NCBI RefSeq assembly: GCF_947487915.1
Contig: NZ_CANKYH010000004.1
Span: forward strand, 186,001-250,000
Direction of reading: 5' to 3'
Source of the DNA: an uncultured Serinicoccus sp.
GTDB lineage: Bacteria; Actinomycetota; Actinomycetes; Actinomycetales; Dermatophilaceae
Length of the DNA: 64,000 nt
Positions 56,040 to 64,000 of the stretch are shown piece by piece. Both the position numbers and the translations under genes were made by a program. How positions within the stretch are numbered: the first letter of the stretch is position 1; every line of letters starts with the position of its first letter. The notes beneath the pieces were generated by a model that ran no database searches, was not told the DNA's origin, and saw only the letters and a program-made list of their open reading frames with translations.

Positions 56040-57164
56040 ATGGCCTCGACCGTCGACCGCAGCGTCATCCGGGACGCGCACCGCATGGTCGTCAAGGTCG
56101 GCTCGTCCTCGCTGACCGGGCCGCAGGGCGGTCTGGACGGCTTCCGGCTGCAGGCGCTCGCCAGCAGCCTGGCCAAGCTGTCGCTGGGCGGGACCCAGGT
56201 CGTCCTGGTGTCCTCGGGCGCGATCGCCGCCGGCATGGTGCCGCTGGGTCTGGAGCGCCGGCCCAAGGACCTCGCGACCCAGCAGGCCGCCGCGAGCACC
56301 GGCCAGGGGGCGCTCATGGCGGCCTACACCCAGGCCTTCACCCTCCACGGGGTCCAGGTGGGCCAGGTGCTGCTGACGGCGCACGACATGCACCGGCGCA
56401 GCCACTACGTCAACGCCTCACGCACCCTCGAGCGCCTGCTGGAGCTGGAGGTGGTGCCCATCATCAACGAGAACGACACGGTGGCCACCGACGAGATCCG
56501 CTTCGGCGACAACGACCGGCTGGCCGCGCTCGTCGCCCACCTGGTCGACGCGGACGCCCTGGTGCTGCTGTCCGACGTGGACGCGCTCTACACCGCCCAC
56601 CCGTCCCGACCGGGCGCCTCCCGCATCCCCCTCGTGGCAGGGGCCGAGGCGTTGGCCGCCGTCGACGTGAGCAGCGCCGGGTCGGGCGTGGGCACCGGGG
56701 GGATGCAGACCAAGGTCACCGCCGCGCAGATGGCCGTCGCCGAAGGCATCCCCGCCCTCGTCACCAGTACCGACCAGGTCCACCAGGCGCTGCGCGGCGA
56801 GGACGTCGGCACGCTCTTCACCCCGGTGGGGACCAAGAGCCCGGCGCGGCGGCGGTGGCTGGCGCACGCGAGCAGCGCAACCGGCAGGGTCGTCCTCGAC
56901 GACGGCGCCGTGGAGGCGGTCGTGCGGCGGCAGACCTCGCTGCTCCCGGTGGGCATCACCCGGGTCGAGGGCCGCTTCAGCGCCGGCGACACCGTCGACC
57001 TGTGCGACGAGCAGGGCCACGTCGTGGCCCGCGGGCTCGTCGGCTACGACGCGGCCGAGCTGGGCCCGCTCGTCGGCCGCCGACTGGTCCGTGACGCGGC
57101 GCTGCGCTCCGGCGCGCCTGCACCACGGCCGGTCGTCCGCCGGGACGACCTGGTCGTCCTCTAG
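56040..57164 (+). CDS. proB: glutamate 5-kinase
   Basis: 374 aa. First step of proline synthesis, with proline feedback. The kinase domain has [45 protein letters not shown] and [17 protein letters not shown]-terminal PUA domain spans about 285-374. The ATG at 56040 has no Shine-Dalgarno, and TAGTAT ends 7 nt upstream, so the mRNA is probably leaderless. Two palindromes overlap this promoter. proA follows after 49 bp. Confidence 0.95.
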   Translation: MASTVDRSVIRDAHRMVVKVGSSSLTGPQGGLDGFRLQALASSLAKLSLGGTQVVLVSSGAIAAGMVPLGLERRPKDLATQQAAASTGQGALMAAYTQAFTLHGVQVGQVLLTAHDMHRRSHYVNASRTLERLLELEVVPIINENDTVATDEIRFGDNDRLAALVAHLVDADALVLLSDVDALYTAHPSRPGASRIPLVAGAEALAAVDVSSAGSGVGTGGMQTKVTAAQMAVAEGIPALVTSTDQVHQALRGEDVGTLFTPVGTKSPARRRWLAHASSATGRVVLDDGAVEAVVRRQTSLLPVGITRVEGRFSAGDTVDLCDEQGHVVARGLVGYDAAELGPLVGRRLVRDAALRSGAPAPRPVVRRDDLVVL

Positions 57165-57213
57165 ACCGACCAGCACGTCATACCGTCACCGGCCCACCGG
57201 ATCAGGAGGTCCC

Positions 57214-58494
57214 ATGAGCACCATCGCCCCCCAGGTCGTCGAGCACGTCGCCGAGGTCGCCCGGGCCGCGCGCACCGCGGCCCGCCAGCTCGCGCTGCTG
57301 ACCCGTGCCGAGAAGGACGCCGCCCTGCTCGCGCTCGCGGACGCGGTCGACGCCGGCGCGGACCGGGTCGTGCAGGCCAACGGAGAGGACCTCGAGCGCG
57401 GCCGGGCCGCCGGCCTGCCGGACAACCTGCTGGACCGTCTCAGCCTGGACGCGGACCGCACCCACGCCGTCGCGGACGCCCTGCGTCAGGTCGCCTCGCT
57501 GCCTGACCCCGTCGGCGAGGTGGTGCGCGGCTCCACCCTGGCCAACGGGCTGCAGATCCGCCAGGTGCGCGTCCCCATGGGGGTGGTGGGCATGATCTAC
57601 GAGGCCCGCCCCAACGTCACGGTCGATGCGGCCGGGCTGGGGCTCAAGAGCGGCAACGCGGTCATCCTGCGCGGCGGGTCCGCCGCCGGGTCCACCAACG
57701 CCGCCCTCGTCGCCATCCTGCGGGCCGGCCTGCAGGAGCGGGGGATCTCACCGGACGCCGTCAACCTGCTCTCCGAGGGCGGCCACGACGCCGCGCGCGC
57801 CCTCATGACGGCCCGCGGACTCGTCGACCTGGTCATCCCCCGGGGCGGCGCCAGCCTCATCCAGACGGTCGTCACCGAGTCCACGGTGCCGGTCATCGAG
57901 ACCGGCATCGGCAACTGCCACGTCTTCGTCGACGCCAGCGCCGACCCCGACATGGCGGTCTCGATCGTCACCAACTCCAAGACGCACCGCACCTCGGTGT
58001 GCAACGCGGCCGAGTCCCTCCTGGTCCACCGTGACGCGGCCGAGCGGGTGCTGCCCGGTGTCATGGAGCAGCTGGCGGCCGCCGGGGTGACGGTGCACGG
58101 TGACGAGCAGACGAGACGGTATGCCGAGGCCGCCGGGGCGGCGTACCAGCCGATCACCGACGAGGACGACGACACCGAGTTCCTCTCCCTGGACATCTCG
58201 GCCCGGGTCGTCGAGGACCTGGACGCCGCCATCGCCCACGTCCAGGAGCACACCAGCGGCCACACCGAGGCCATCGTGACGGCCGACCGTGCGGCCGCCC
58301 GCCGGTTCACCACCGAGGTCGACGCCGCCGCGGTGCTGGTCAACGCCTCCACCCGGTTCACCGACGGCGGGGAGTTCGGCTTCGGTGCCGAGATCGGCAT
58401 CTCCACGCAGAAGCTGCACGCCCGCGGACCCATGGCGCTGCCGGAGCTGACGACGACCAAGTGGGTCGTGGAGGGTGACGGCCAGGTGCGCTGA
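57214..58494 (+). CDS. proA: glutamate-5-semialdehyde dehydrogenase (gamma-glutamyl phosphate reductase)
   Basis: 426 aa. Second step of proline synthesis, NADPH-dependent. [21 protein letters not shown] and [15 protein letters not shown] bind cofactor. The catalytic Cys is in [17 protein letters not shown] near residue 261, and [26 protein letters not shown] is the C-terminal signature. AGGAGG precedes the ATG. It follows proB, as in most bacteria. Confidence 0.96.
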   Translation: MSTIAPQVVEHVAEVARAARTAARQLALLTRAEKDAALLALADAVDAGADRVVQANGEDLERGRAAGLPDNLLDRLSLDADRTHAVADALRQVASLPDPVGEVVRGSTLANGLQIRQVRVPMGVVGMIYEARPNVTVDAAGLGLKSGNAVILRGGSAAGSTNAALVAILRAGLQERGISPDAVNLLSEGGHDAARALMTARGLVDLVIPRGGASLIQTVVTESTVPVIETGIGNCHVFVDASADPDMAVSIVTNSKTHRTSVCNAAESLLVHRDAAERVLPGVMEQLAAAGVTVHGDEQTRRYAEAAGAAYQPITDEDDDTEFLSLDISARVVEDLDAAIAHVQEHTSGHTEAIVTADRAAARRFTTEVDAAAVLVNASTRFTDGGEFGFGAEIGISTQKLHARGPMALPELTTTKWVVEGDGQVR

Positions 58495-58521
58495 GCCGCC
58501 CTGGCACCGCGCGCCGCCAGG

Positions 58522-58527
58522 TACAGT
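58522..58527 (+). promoter_or_regulatory. -10-like TACAGT before the small membrane protein
   Basis: TACAGT is followed by 7 nt and the ATG at 58535. The leaderless geometry suggests that nadD and rsfS downstream also start from here. Confidence 0.5.
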
Positions 58528-58534
58528 GGTCCCC

Positions 58535-58759
58535 ATGTCGCCCGCGCTGAGCCTGCACCTCCTCGCCGCCGCCGAGGAAGGCGGTCACCACGTCGTCAAC
58601 GAGCTGCCGTTCCCGCCGATCATGTTCGGCGTCTTCGCCATGCTCGCCTTCCTCCTGCTGCTGGGCTTCCTCTGGACCTTCCGCAACACCCTGGCCCTGG
58701 ACCCGCACGGGGTGGCCGACGCGCACCACAACCCCGACGTGGGCCGAGACCAGCACTGA
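58535..58759 (+). CDS. small conserved membrane protein
   Basis: 74 aa with one clear membrane helix ([22 protein letters not shown], about 29-50), a short periplasmic-like N-terminus with [20 protein letters not shown], and a His/Asp-rich tail. I have the impression that similar small proteins occur between proA and nadD in Micrococcales, but its function is unknown. TGATG joins it to nadD, so its translation is coupled. Confidence 0.8.
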   Translation: MSPALSLHLLAAAEEGGHHVVNELPFPPIMFGVFAMLAFLLLLGFLWTFRNTLALDPHGVADAHHNPDVGRDQH

Positions 58760-59343
58760 TGCGGCTCGGAGTGATGGGTGGGACCTTCGACCCCATCCAC
58801 CACGGCCACCTCGTGGCCGCGAGCGAGGCGGCCCATCTCCTCGGGCTCGACGAGGTGCTCTTCGTCCCCACCGGGCAGCCCTACCGCAAGGACGCGAGCG
58901 AGGTGACCGACGCCGAGCACCGCTACCTCATGACGGTCATCGCGACCGCGTCCAACCCCAGCTTCACCGTCAGCCGGGTGGACGTGGACCGTGAGGGCCC
59001 CACCTACACCCTGGACACCCTGCGCGACCTGCGGGACGAACGCCCGGACGACGAGCTGTTCTTCATCACCGGCGCCGACGCGCTGGCCCAGATCCTGTCC
59101 TGGAAGGGCGTCTCCCAGCTGTGGGAGCTCGCCCACTTCGTCGGGGTGACCCGGCCGGGGCACGTCCTCACCGACGCCGGCCTGCCGGAGGACAAGGTGA
59201 CCCTCCTGGAGGTCCCGGCGATGGCCATCAGCTCCACCGGGTGCCGTGAGCGCACCGCGCAGGGCGAGCCGGTGTGGTACCTCGTGCCCGACGGCGTCGT
59301 CCAGTACATCGGCAAGTACGACCTCTACCGGAAGGACCCCTGA
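58759..59343 (+). CDS. nadD: nicotinate-nucleotide adenylyltransferase
   Basis: 194 aa. It makes deamido-NAD from nicotinate mononucleotide and ATP. The nucleotidyltransferase motif [16 protein letters not shown] is at residues 7-22, [16 protein letters not shown] near 105, and the second motif appears as [10 protein letters not shown] where most members have SSTxIR. Normal length for actinobacterial NadD. The start overlaps the previous stop as TGATG. Confidence 0.94.
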   Translation: MRLGVMGGTFDPIHHGHLVAASEAAHLLGLDEVLFVPTGQPYRKDASEVTDAEHRYLMTVIATASNPSFTVSRVDVDREGPTYTLDTLRDLRDERPDDELFFITGADALAQILSWKGVSQLWELAHFVGVTRPGHVLTDAGLPEDKVTLLEVPAMAISSTGCRERTAQGEPVWYLVPDGVVQYIGKYDLYRKDP

Positions 59344-59727
59344 GTGGCTGCCACCCCACGTGCCGTCGAGCTGGCCCAGGCCGCGGCGGCCGCGGCCCAG
59401 GACAAGCTGGCCCAGGACGTCGTCGGTCTCGACGTGTCCGGCCAGCTCGCCCTGACCGACGTCTTCGTCATCGCCTCGGCCCCCAACGAGCGACAGGTCG
59501 GCGCCGTCGTGGACGCCGTCGAGGAGCGGCTGCTGCAGCTGGGCGCCAAGCCGCTGCGCCGCGAGGGCCAGCACGAGGGGCGGTGGGTGCTGCTCGACTT
59601 CAGCGACATCGTCGTGCACGTCATGCACGCCGAGGACCGCGAGTTCTACGACCTCGAGCGGCTCTGGAAGGACTGCCCGCACGTGCTGGACGCCACCGCT
59701 GATCCGGCCGCCCCCGACGAGGCCTGA
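59344..59727 (+). CDS. rsfS: ribosomal silencing factor RsfS
   Basis: 127 aa. DVSGQLALTDVFVIASAPNERQVGAVVDAVEERL and EGRWVLLDFSDIVVHVMHAEDREFYDLERLW are diagnostic of RsfS/YbeB. It binds uL14 and blocks subunit joining in starvation. GTG 59344 abuts the nadD stop directly. Standard nadD-rsfS order. Confidence 0.95.
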   Translation: MAATPRAVELAQAAAAAAQDKLAQDVVGLDVSGQLALTDVFVIASAPNERQVGAVVDAVEERLLQLGAKPLRREGQHEGRWVLLDFSDIVVHVMHAEDREFYDLERLWKDCPHVLDATADPAAPDEA

Positions 59728-59735
59728 GCAGGGGT

Positions 59736-60383
59736 ATGCGGCGGGTCATCGTCTGGAGGCACGGCGAGACGGCGCACAACGCCGGGGGCGTGTTCCAGGG
59801 GCAGCTGGACACCGAGCTCTCGGAGCGGGGCCGCGAGCAGGCGCGCCGGGCCGCGCGCACCCTGGCCGGGCGCGGGGCGCAGCGCCTCGTCTCCTCCGAC
59901 CTCCTGCGGGCCCGGCAGACCGCCTCCGAGCTGGCGGCGGTGACCGGTCTCGAGGTCGAGCCCGACGAGCGGCTGCGCGAGATCCACGTCGGTCGCTGGC
60001 AGGGCCTGACCCACGCCGAGGTGACCTCCCGCTACCCGCAGGCCCAGCTCGCCCTCGAGCGCGGTGAGGACGTCGTCCGGGGGGAGACGGGGGAGCGGCT
60101 GGCCGACGTCGCGGCCCGCACCCGCGCCGCCTTCGAGGACGTCGTCGCCGGGCTGCACGAGCACGGGACCGCGGTGCTGGCCACCCACGGCCTGGCGACC
60201 CGGGCGCTCGTCTGCGCGGTGGTCGGCCTCGACGTGGCCCAGGCATCCCAGGCCCTCGTGGGTCTGCGCAACTGCCACTGGGCCGACCTCGTGGAGCACC
60301 CCACCGGCTGGCGGCTGGAGACGTGGAACACCGGGGCCCCGGACGCCGGCGCGACGGGCACGATCGCCCACCCCGTGCCGTGA
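59736..60383 (+). CDS. histidine phosphatase (phosphoglycerate mutase-like)
   Basis: 215 aa. The catalytic phospho-His is in VWRHGETAHNAGG near residue 9. SSDLLRARQTASEL, EIHVGRWQGLTHAEV and the second His in VLATHGLATRALV complete the family. It lies right after rsfS, as do the putative phosphoglycerate mutase/glucosyl-3-phosphoglycerate phosphatase genes of other actinobacteria. The substrate is unproven. The ATG lies in a GGTATGCG near-octamer. Confidence 0.88.
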   Translation: MRRVIVWRHGETAHNAGGVFQGQLDTELSERGREQARRAARTLAGRGAQRLVSSDLLRARQTASELAAVTGLEVEPDERLREIHVGRWQGLTHAEVTSRYPQAQLALERGEDVVRGETGERLADVAARTRAAFEDVVAGLHEHGTAVLATHGLATRALVCAVVGLDVAQASQALVGLRNCHWADLVEHPTGWRLETWNTGAPDAGATGTIAHPVP

Positions 60384-60391
60384 GCAGGGAT

Positions 60392-60421
60392 TTGGCGATT
60401 GCCGAAGGCGCTGGGTAAAGT
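60392..60421 (+). promoter_or_regulatory. promoter of tRNA-Ala
   Basis: TTGGCG (60392-60397) and TAAAGT (60416-60421) are separated by 18 bp and end 24 bp before the mature tRNA. This is the best-formed sigma70-type promoter in the window. Confidence 0.6.
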
Positions 60422-60445
60422 AGCGGAGTCCTCACGGGGCGACCC

Positions 60446-60520
<75 letters not shown>

Positions 60521-60526
60521 GGATCA

Positions 60527-60560
60527 GGGCCGGGCACCCAGGTGCCCGGCCCTTCTCGTT
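60527..60560 (+). terminator. terminator after tRNA-Ala
   Basis: GGGCCGGGCAC and its exact complement form an 11-bp stem with loop CCAG, followed by TTCTCGTT. It is a short-tailed intrinsic terminator 8 nt after the tRNA. Confidence 0.8.
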
Positions 60561-60578
60561 GCCGCAGGGAGGTATGCC

Positions 60579-61823
60579 GTGTCCAGGCCCGGTGGTGCAG
60601 GGACGGCAGACCCGGGGTTCCGGCTGCGGGACGTCGCGCTGCCCGCCTTCGCGCCCACCGTCGTCAACGCCGTCGGGCTGGGCGCTATCACCCCCGTGCT
60701 GGCCCTGCTCGCGCGCGACCTGGGGGCCAGCGTCGGCCAGGCCGCCTTCGTCGTGGCCCTGCTCGGGGTGGGCAGCCTGCTGGGGGCCCTGCCCGCGGGG
60801 GCGCTCGTCGCCCGGATCGGGGAGCGGCGGGCCATGGTGCTCGCCGGCGTGGCCGACGCGCTGGCCCTCGTCGTCGTCGCCCTGGCGCCCTCGCTGGCGG
60901 TGCTCGGCGCGGGGGTCGTCGCCAGCGGGATGACCTGGGCGGTGTTCCTGCTGGCCCGCCAGGGCTTCCTCATCGTCGTCGCACCCGTGCACCTGCGGGC
61001 CCGGGCGATGTCGACGCTCGGTGGGTCGCACCGCATCGGCGGGTTCCTCGGCCCGGTCCTCGGCGGCGTGCTGCTGGCCGCGACGGGAGAGCTGCGCTCG
61101 GTCTTCTGGCTGGCGGCCGCGATGGCCCTGCTCTCCGCCGTCGTCGTGCAGCTGGCGCCGGACCTGACGGCCCGGCACGAGCGCGCCGCCCGGGCGGGCG
61201 GCGCCCGCCCCACCCGCGTGCTGGCCGTGCTGCGGCACCACTGGCGCACCCTCGCCTCGGTCGGCAGCGCGGTGGTGGTCATCTCCGGGGCGCGGTCCCT
61301 GCGGATGGTCCTGCTGCCGCTGTGGGCCGACCACGTCGGGATCTCCGCCGCGACGACCTCCCTCGTCTTCGGGGCCGCGGCCCTGCTGGAGATCTGCCTC
61401 TTCTACCCCGCGGGATGGGCCATGGACCGGGCCGGCCGCACCGTCGTGGCCGTGCCCGTAGTCGCGCTGATCGGGCTGGGGGTGGTGCTGCTGCCGCTCG
61501 CCGGCGCCGTCACCGGGTTCACCCTGCTGGCGCTGCTCATGGCGGTCGGCAACGGCCTCGGGTCCGGGATCGTCATGACGCTGGGGGCCGACACGGCGCC
61601 GGAGGAGGGCCGTGCGCAGTACCTCGGTGGCTACCGGCTCGCGGGGGACGTCGGCGGGCTCGGCGGCCCGCTGCTCGTGTCCGGGCTCTCGCTCGTGGCC
61701 CCGCTCGCCGTCGTCTGCGTCGTCGTGGGGTCCCTCTGCCTGCTCGGTACCGGCTGGGTGGCGCACCGGGTCAGCCGCATCGACCGCCGACGCCGGGCCC
61801 GCGTGGCTCAGAGCGCAGGGTAG
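60579..61823 (+). CDS. MFS transporter
   Basis: 414 aa with about twelve membrane helices. LGAITPVLALLARDLGASVGQAAFVVAL is helix 1-2; GALVARIGERRAMVLAG is the classic loop 2-3 motif; RIGGFLGPVLGGVLL is the motif C-like antiporter signature. It is probably an efflux pump of unknown substrate. GTG 60579 is chosen because AGGGAGG ends 6 nt upstream; earlier in-frame starts lie inside the tRNA. The gene end overlaps the convergent PemK-like gene by 16 nt. Confidence 0.9.
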   Translation: MSRPGGAGTADPGFRLRDVALPAFAPTVVNAVGLGAITPVLALLARDLGASVGQAAFVVALLGVGSLLGALPAGALVARIGERRAMVLAGVADALALVVVALAPSLAVLGAGVVASGMTWAVFLLARQGFLIVVAPVHLRARAMSTLGGSHRIGGFLGPVLGGVLLAATGELRSVFWLAAAMALLSAVVVQLAPDLTARHERAARAGGARPTRVLAVLRHHWRTLASVGSAVVVISGARSLRMVLLPLWADHVGISAATTSLVFGAAALLEICLFYPAGWAMDRAGRTVVAVPVVALIGLGVVLLPLAGAVTGFTLLALLMAVGNGLGSGIVMTLGADTAPEEGRAQYLGGYRLAGDVGGLGGPLLVSGLSLVAPLAVVCVVVGSLCLLGTGWVAHRVSRIDRRRRARVAQSAG

Positions 61824-62314
61824 TGCCGACGCACCTGCGCCACGACGCGGTCGAAGATCTCCCGGTCCAGCTGGGCCCCCGTGCGGCGCACCGCCCCGGG
61901 CTCCAGCCGCAGCAGCCGGTCGACCCGGGCCTCGCTGGGGCGCCGCCGGTGGTCCCAGCCACCGCTGCCGACGTCGACCCAGTGCCGTCCTGCCCTCGCC
62001 TCCTGCGCGGCGTCGCGGTCGTGGTCCTGGCTGGTCAGCTGCAGGGCCAGCAGCACGGGACCCTCCCGCCCGATGACCAGCACCGGCCGGTCCTTGCCCT
62101 GGCTCGCGTCCTCCTCGTAGGGCACCCACGCCCACACCACCTCGCCCGGGTCCGCCCGGTCGTCCGCGACGGGGGCGTAACCCAGCCGTGCGCCGGCACC
62201 CTGGCCAGGCGCCTGGCCAGGCCGGGGACCGGTCGCCTCACGCGGCTGCCGCTGCGTCGTCGCGCGCTGCGCCGTCCGGGCGGCGCGCAGCAGCACCCGG
62301 CCCACGTCCCGCAT
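61808..62314 (-). CDS. PemK/MazF-family toxin-like protein
   Basis: 168 aa. After a basic N-terminal extension of about 40 residues comes a PemK-type core: PGEVVWAWVPYEED, GKDRPVLVIGR, LALQLTSQDHDRD, WVDVGSGGWDHRRRPSEARVDRLLRL and LDREIFDRVVAQVRRHY. MazF/PemK toxins are mRNA interferases, but actinobacterial members like this one are often solitary. No antitoxin-like small gene is next to it; upstream is the IclR regulator (2-nt gap). An alternative GTG start at 62320 overlaps the iclR stop. Confidence 0.78.
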   Translation of the reverse strand: MRDVGRVLLRAARTAQRATTQRQPREATGPRPGQAPGQGAGARLGYAPVADDRADPGEVVWAWVPYEEDASQGKDRPVLVIGREGPVLLALQLTSQDHDRDAAQEARAGRHWVDVGSGGWDHRRRPSEARVDRLLRLEPGAVRRTGAQLDREIFDRVVAQVRRHYPAL

Positions 62315-62316
62315 CC

Positions 62317-63066
62317 TCACGACGCGTCACCCAGACCGGCGGCGATCCGCCGCAGCACGGGGACGACCTCGCGGGCCCGCTCGCGGGTGAGTCGCTCGGT
62401 GGGGCCGCTGACCGACAGGGCGACCTCGAGCGCGCCGACGGGCACCGGGACGGCCACGCAGCGCACCCCGAGCTCCTGCTCCTCGTCGTCGAGCGCGAAG
62501 CCCTGCTCGCGGACGGCCGCCAGCTCGGTGGTGAGCGACGCCACGGTGGTGAGGGTATGCCGTGTCCTCGCCTCCAGCGGCCGGCTCGCCAGTAGCTCGG
62601 ACCAGGTCTCGCGGGGCCGCGCGGCGAGCGCGACCTTGCCCACCGCGGTGGAGTGCAGCGGCACCCGGCGGCCGACCTCGGCGAAGATGCGCAGGGTGTG
62701 CGGGGAGGGGGACTGCGCGACGTAGACCATGGCGTCCCCCTCCAGGACCGCCAGGTTGGCCGTCTCCCCGGTCTCCAGCACCGCTTCGCGCAGCGCCGGG
62801 GCAGCGGCCGTGCCCAGGGCCCGGTAGGACGCGTCGCCCACCCGCAGGGCCGCCGGGCCCACGGCATACCGCCGGTCGGCGTCCTGGCGGACCCAACCGC
62901 GCGCCGCCAGCCCGGACACGAGACGGTGCGTCGTGCCGGGCGCCAGGCCCACCTCGCGGGCGATCTCGGTGACGCCGAGAGGGGAGGTGCCCGCGAGCAG
63001 CTCGACGATGTCGAGGGCGCGGTCGACGGACTGCACGCCGCGAGGTCGTTCGTGCTCGCGGCTCAT
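62317..63066 (-). CDS. IclR family transcriptional regulator
   Basis: 249 aa. The N-terminal winged helix has VQSVDRALDIVELLAG and LGVTEIAREVGLAPGTTHRLVSGL; the C-terminal effector domain has GRRVPLHSTAVGKVALA and EQELGVRCVAVPVPVG. IclR proteins bind small carboxylic acids. The ATG overlaps the stop of the Fe-S protein gene (ATGA), suggesting it regulates the adjacent glycolate/lactate-type oxidation genes. Confidence 0.92.
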   Translation of the reverse strand: MSREHERPRGVQSVDRALDIVELLAGTSPLGVTEIAREVGLAPGTTHRLVSGLAARGWVRQDADRRYAVGPAALRVGDASYRALGTAAAPALREAVLETGETANLAVLEGDAMVYVAQSPSPHTLRIFAEVGRRVPLHSTAVGKVALAARPRETWSELLASRPLEARTRHTLTTVASLTTELAAVREQGFALDDEEQELGVRCVAVPVPVGALEVALSVSGPTERLTRERAREVVPVLRRIAAGLGDAS

Positions 63067-64000
63067 CGGTCCGTGCCCTCCCCGCGCGGGTCCGACGACG
63101 GGCCGGGCAGCGGGACCCCGCGGATGGACGCGTCCAGCACCACCGCGGTATGGACGAAGGGCACCGGGTGCCCGGCGCGTTCGAGCGCCCGGCTGATCTG
63201 CATCAGGCACCCGGGGTTGGCGGTGACGACGAGCCCGGCCCCGGTGCGCAGGATGCTCGCGGCCTTGCGGTCGCCGAGCTCGGTCGCCGGCTCGGGCTGG
63301 AGGATGTTGTAGACGCCCGCGGACCCGCAGCAGATCTCCCCGTCCGGGATCTCGACCAGTTCCACCCCCGGTATGCCGCCGAGCAGCTCGCGCGGGGCGT
63401 CCACCACGCCCTGGGCGTGTCGCAGGTGGCAGGCGTCGTGGTAGGCGAGGGTGACGGGCGTGGAGGTCACCGGGTGCCGCGGAGCGACCGGGCCCAGCTC
63501 GACGAGGAGCTCGGTGAGGTCGCGCACCCGCTCGGCGAAGGCCCGGGCGCGAACGGCGTAGTCCGGGTCGTCGGCGAGCAGGTGGGCGTACTCCTTCATG
63601 GTGGACCCGCATCCGGCGGAGTTGACGACGACGACGTCGACGCCGGCCTCCTCGAAGGTGTCGACGAGGCGCCGCGCGAAGGACCGCCCCTCCTCCTCGC
63701 GACCGGTGTGCACCGAGAGCGCACCGCAGCAGCCCTGGGCCGCGGGGGCGACCACCTCGCACCCCTCCGCGGTGAGCACCCGGACGGTCGCGGCGTTGAC
63801 CTCGCCGAAGAACTCGCGCTGCACGCACCCGGTCAGCATCCCCACCACCGCGCGGCGGGGTCCCTGCGCCGGGGTGCGGGGCGGCACGGTCACCCTGGGG
63901 CCCAGCGGCGGGGCCAAGGACTGCATGACGTCCAGCCCAGGGCTGACCCGGCCCACCAGCCCGGTCCGACGCAGCAGCCCGAGGACACCCGAGCGCTGTG
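63063..64000 (-). CDS. glycolate oxidase iron-sulfur subunit-like protein (GlcF/LutA), C-terminal part
   Basis: At least 312 aa; the 5' part lies beyond the right edge. Two CCG domains are visible: GCVQREFFGEVNAATVRVL...APAAQGCCGALSVHTG and ACHLRHAQGV...EICCGSAGVYNILQP. These cysteine-rich domains are shared by GlcF, GlpC and LutA, electron-transfer subunits of glycolate, glycerol-3-phosphate or lactate oxidases. The N-terminal 2x[4Fe-4S] domain would be outside the window. Operon with iclR. The reading frame is open up to 64000, so a GTG at 63956 should not be taken as the start. Confidence 0.85.
   Translation of the reverse strand, partial: QRSGVLGLLRRTGLVGRVSPGLDVMQSLAPPLGPRVTVPPRTPAQGPRRAVVGMLTGCVQREFFGEVNAATVRVLTAEGCEVVAPAAQGCCGALSVHTGREEEGRSFARRLVDTFEEAGVDVVVVNSAGCGSTMKEYAHLLADDPDYAVRARAFAERVRDLTELLVELGPVAPRHPVTSTPVTLAYHDACHLRHAQGVVDAPRELLGGIPGVELVEIPDGEICCGSAGVYNILQPEPATELGDRKAASILRTGAGLVVTANPGCLMQISRALERAGHPVPFVHTAVVLDASIRGVPLPGPSSDPRGEGTDR

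Noticed and set aside
62201..62225. Short direct repeat CTGGCCAGGC in the PemK-like gene
   Set aside because: Only two copies of 10 bp in GC-rich coding DNA; it encodes a Gly/Gln/Pro-rich linker and needs no other explanation.

Overview
The window is roughly 70% GC and reads as chromosomal DNA of an actinobacterium. It has dense short operons, many GTG starts, ATGA, GTGA and TGATG gene overlaps, and gene blocks in the order found in Micrococcales and Mycobacterium (dxr-rip1-ispG; proS ... rimP-nusA-ylxR-infB-rbfA-truB-ribF; rne-rplU-rpmA-obg-proB-proA-nadD-rsfS). My guess is Micrococcales near Intrasporangiaceae or Ornithinimicrobiaceae, inferred from gene order and style, not from a marker search. 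I see no rRNA, CRISPR array, insertion sequence, prophage or replication origin.

Layout. 0-2.4 kb: a partial LOG-family gene (-) and propionyl-CoA synthetase. 2.5-5.2 kb: a translationally coupled cassette of two WXG100-like proteins and a possible EspG-like protein. 5.2-9 kb: MEP-pathway genes dxr and ispG around the site-2 protease rip1. 9-17.7 kb: an accessory stretch with a cupin-GNAT fusion, a uridine-kinase-like protein, an SRPBCC protein, a polar amino-acid ABC transporter (-) and the glycerol operon glpD-glpF-glpK (-). 17.9-29 kb: a DUF4081 GNAT, a prolyl oligopeptidase, a cysteine-desulfurase-like enzyme, proS, a TauE transporter, an LCP-family protein, a YyaL-like protein and a Tat lipoprotein. 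29.1-36.5 kb: the translation/transcription block rimP to ribF. 36.5-39.6 kb: a RodA-like SEDS protein and a long-chain acyl-CoA ligase. 39.6-46.9 kb: a polyol operon (binding protein, two permeases, polyol dehydrogenase, xylulokinase) divergent from its SorC-type regulator, plausibly for D-arabitol. 46.9-50.6 kb: an MFS gene broken by an early TGA, then serC-serA. 51-60.4 kb: rne, rplU, rpmA, obg, proB, proA, a small membrane protein, nadD, rsfS and a phosphatase. 60.4-64 kb: tRNA-Ala(GGC), an MFS transporter, and an operon of a GlcF-like Fe-S protein, an IclR regulator and a PemK-like protein.

Two DNA-level patterns run across the window. First, many genes have a TANNNT-like -10 hexamer 6-8 nt before the start codon and no Shine-Dalgarno, which suggests widespread leaderless transcription. 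Second, the octamer GGTATGCC/GGCATACC occurs at least 27 times, about ten times more than base composition predicts, in every reading frame, on both strands and in intergenic DNA. It drags in codons (TAT, ATA) that seem rare elsewhere in the window. I know of no described role for it and consider it the most interesting signal here. Other points worth attention are a double ArgR-like operator on the proB promoter, a triple GATGAGYAC repeat in the infB leader, and the stop codon in the MFS gene.
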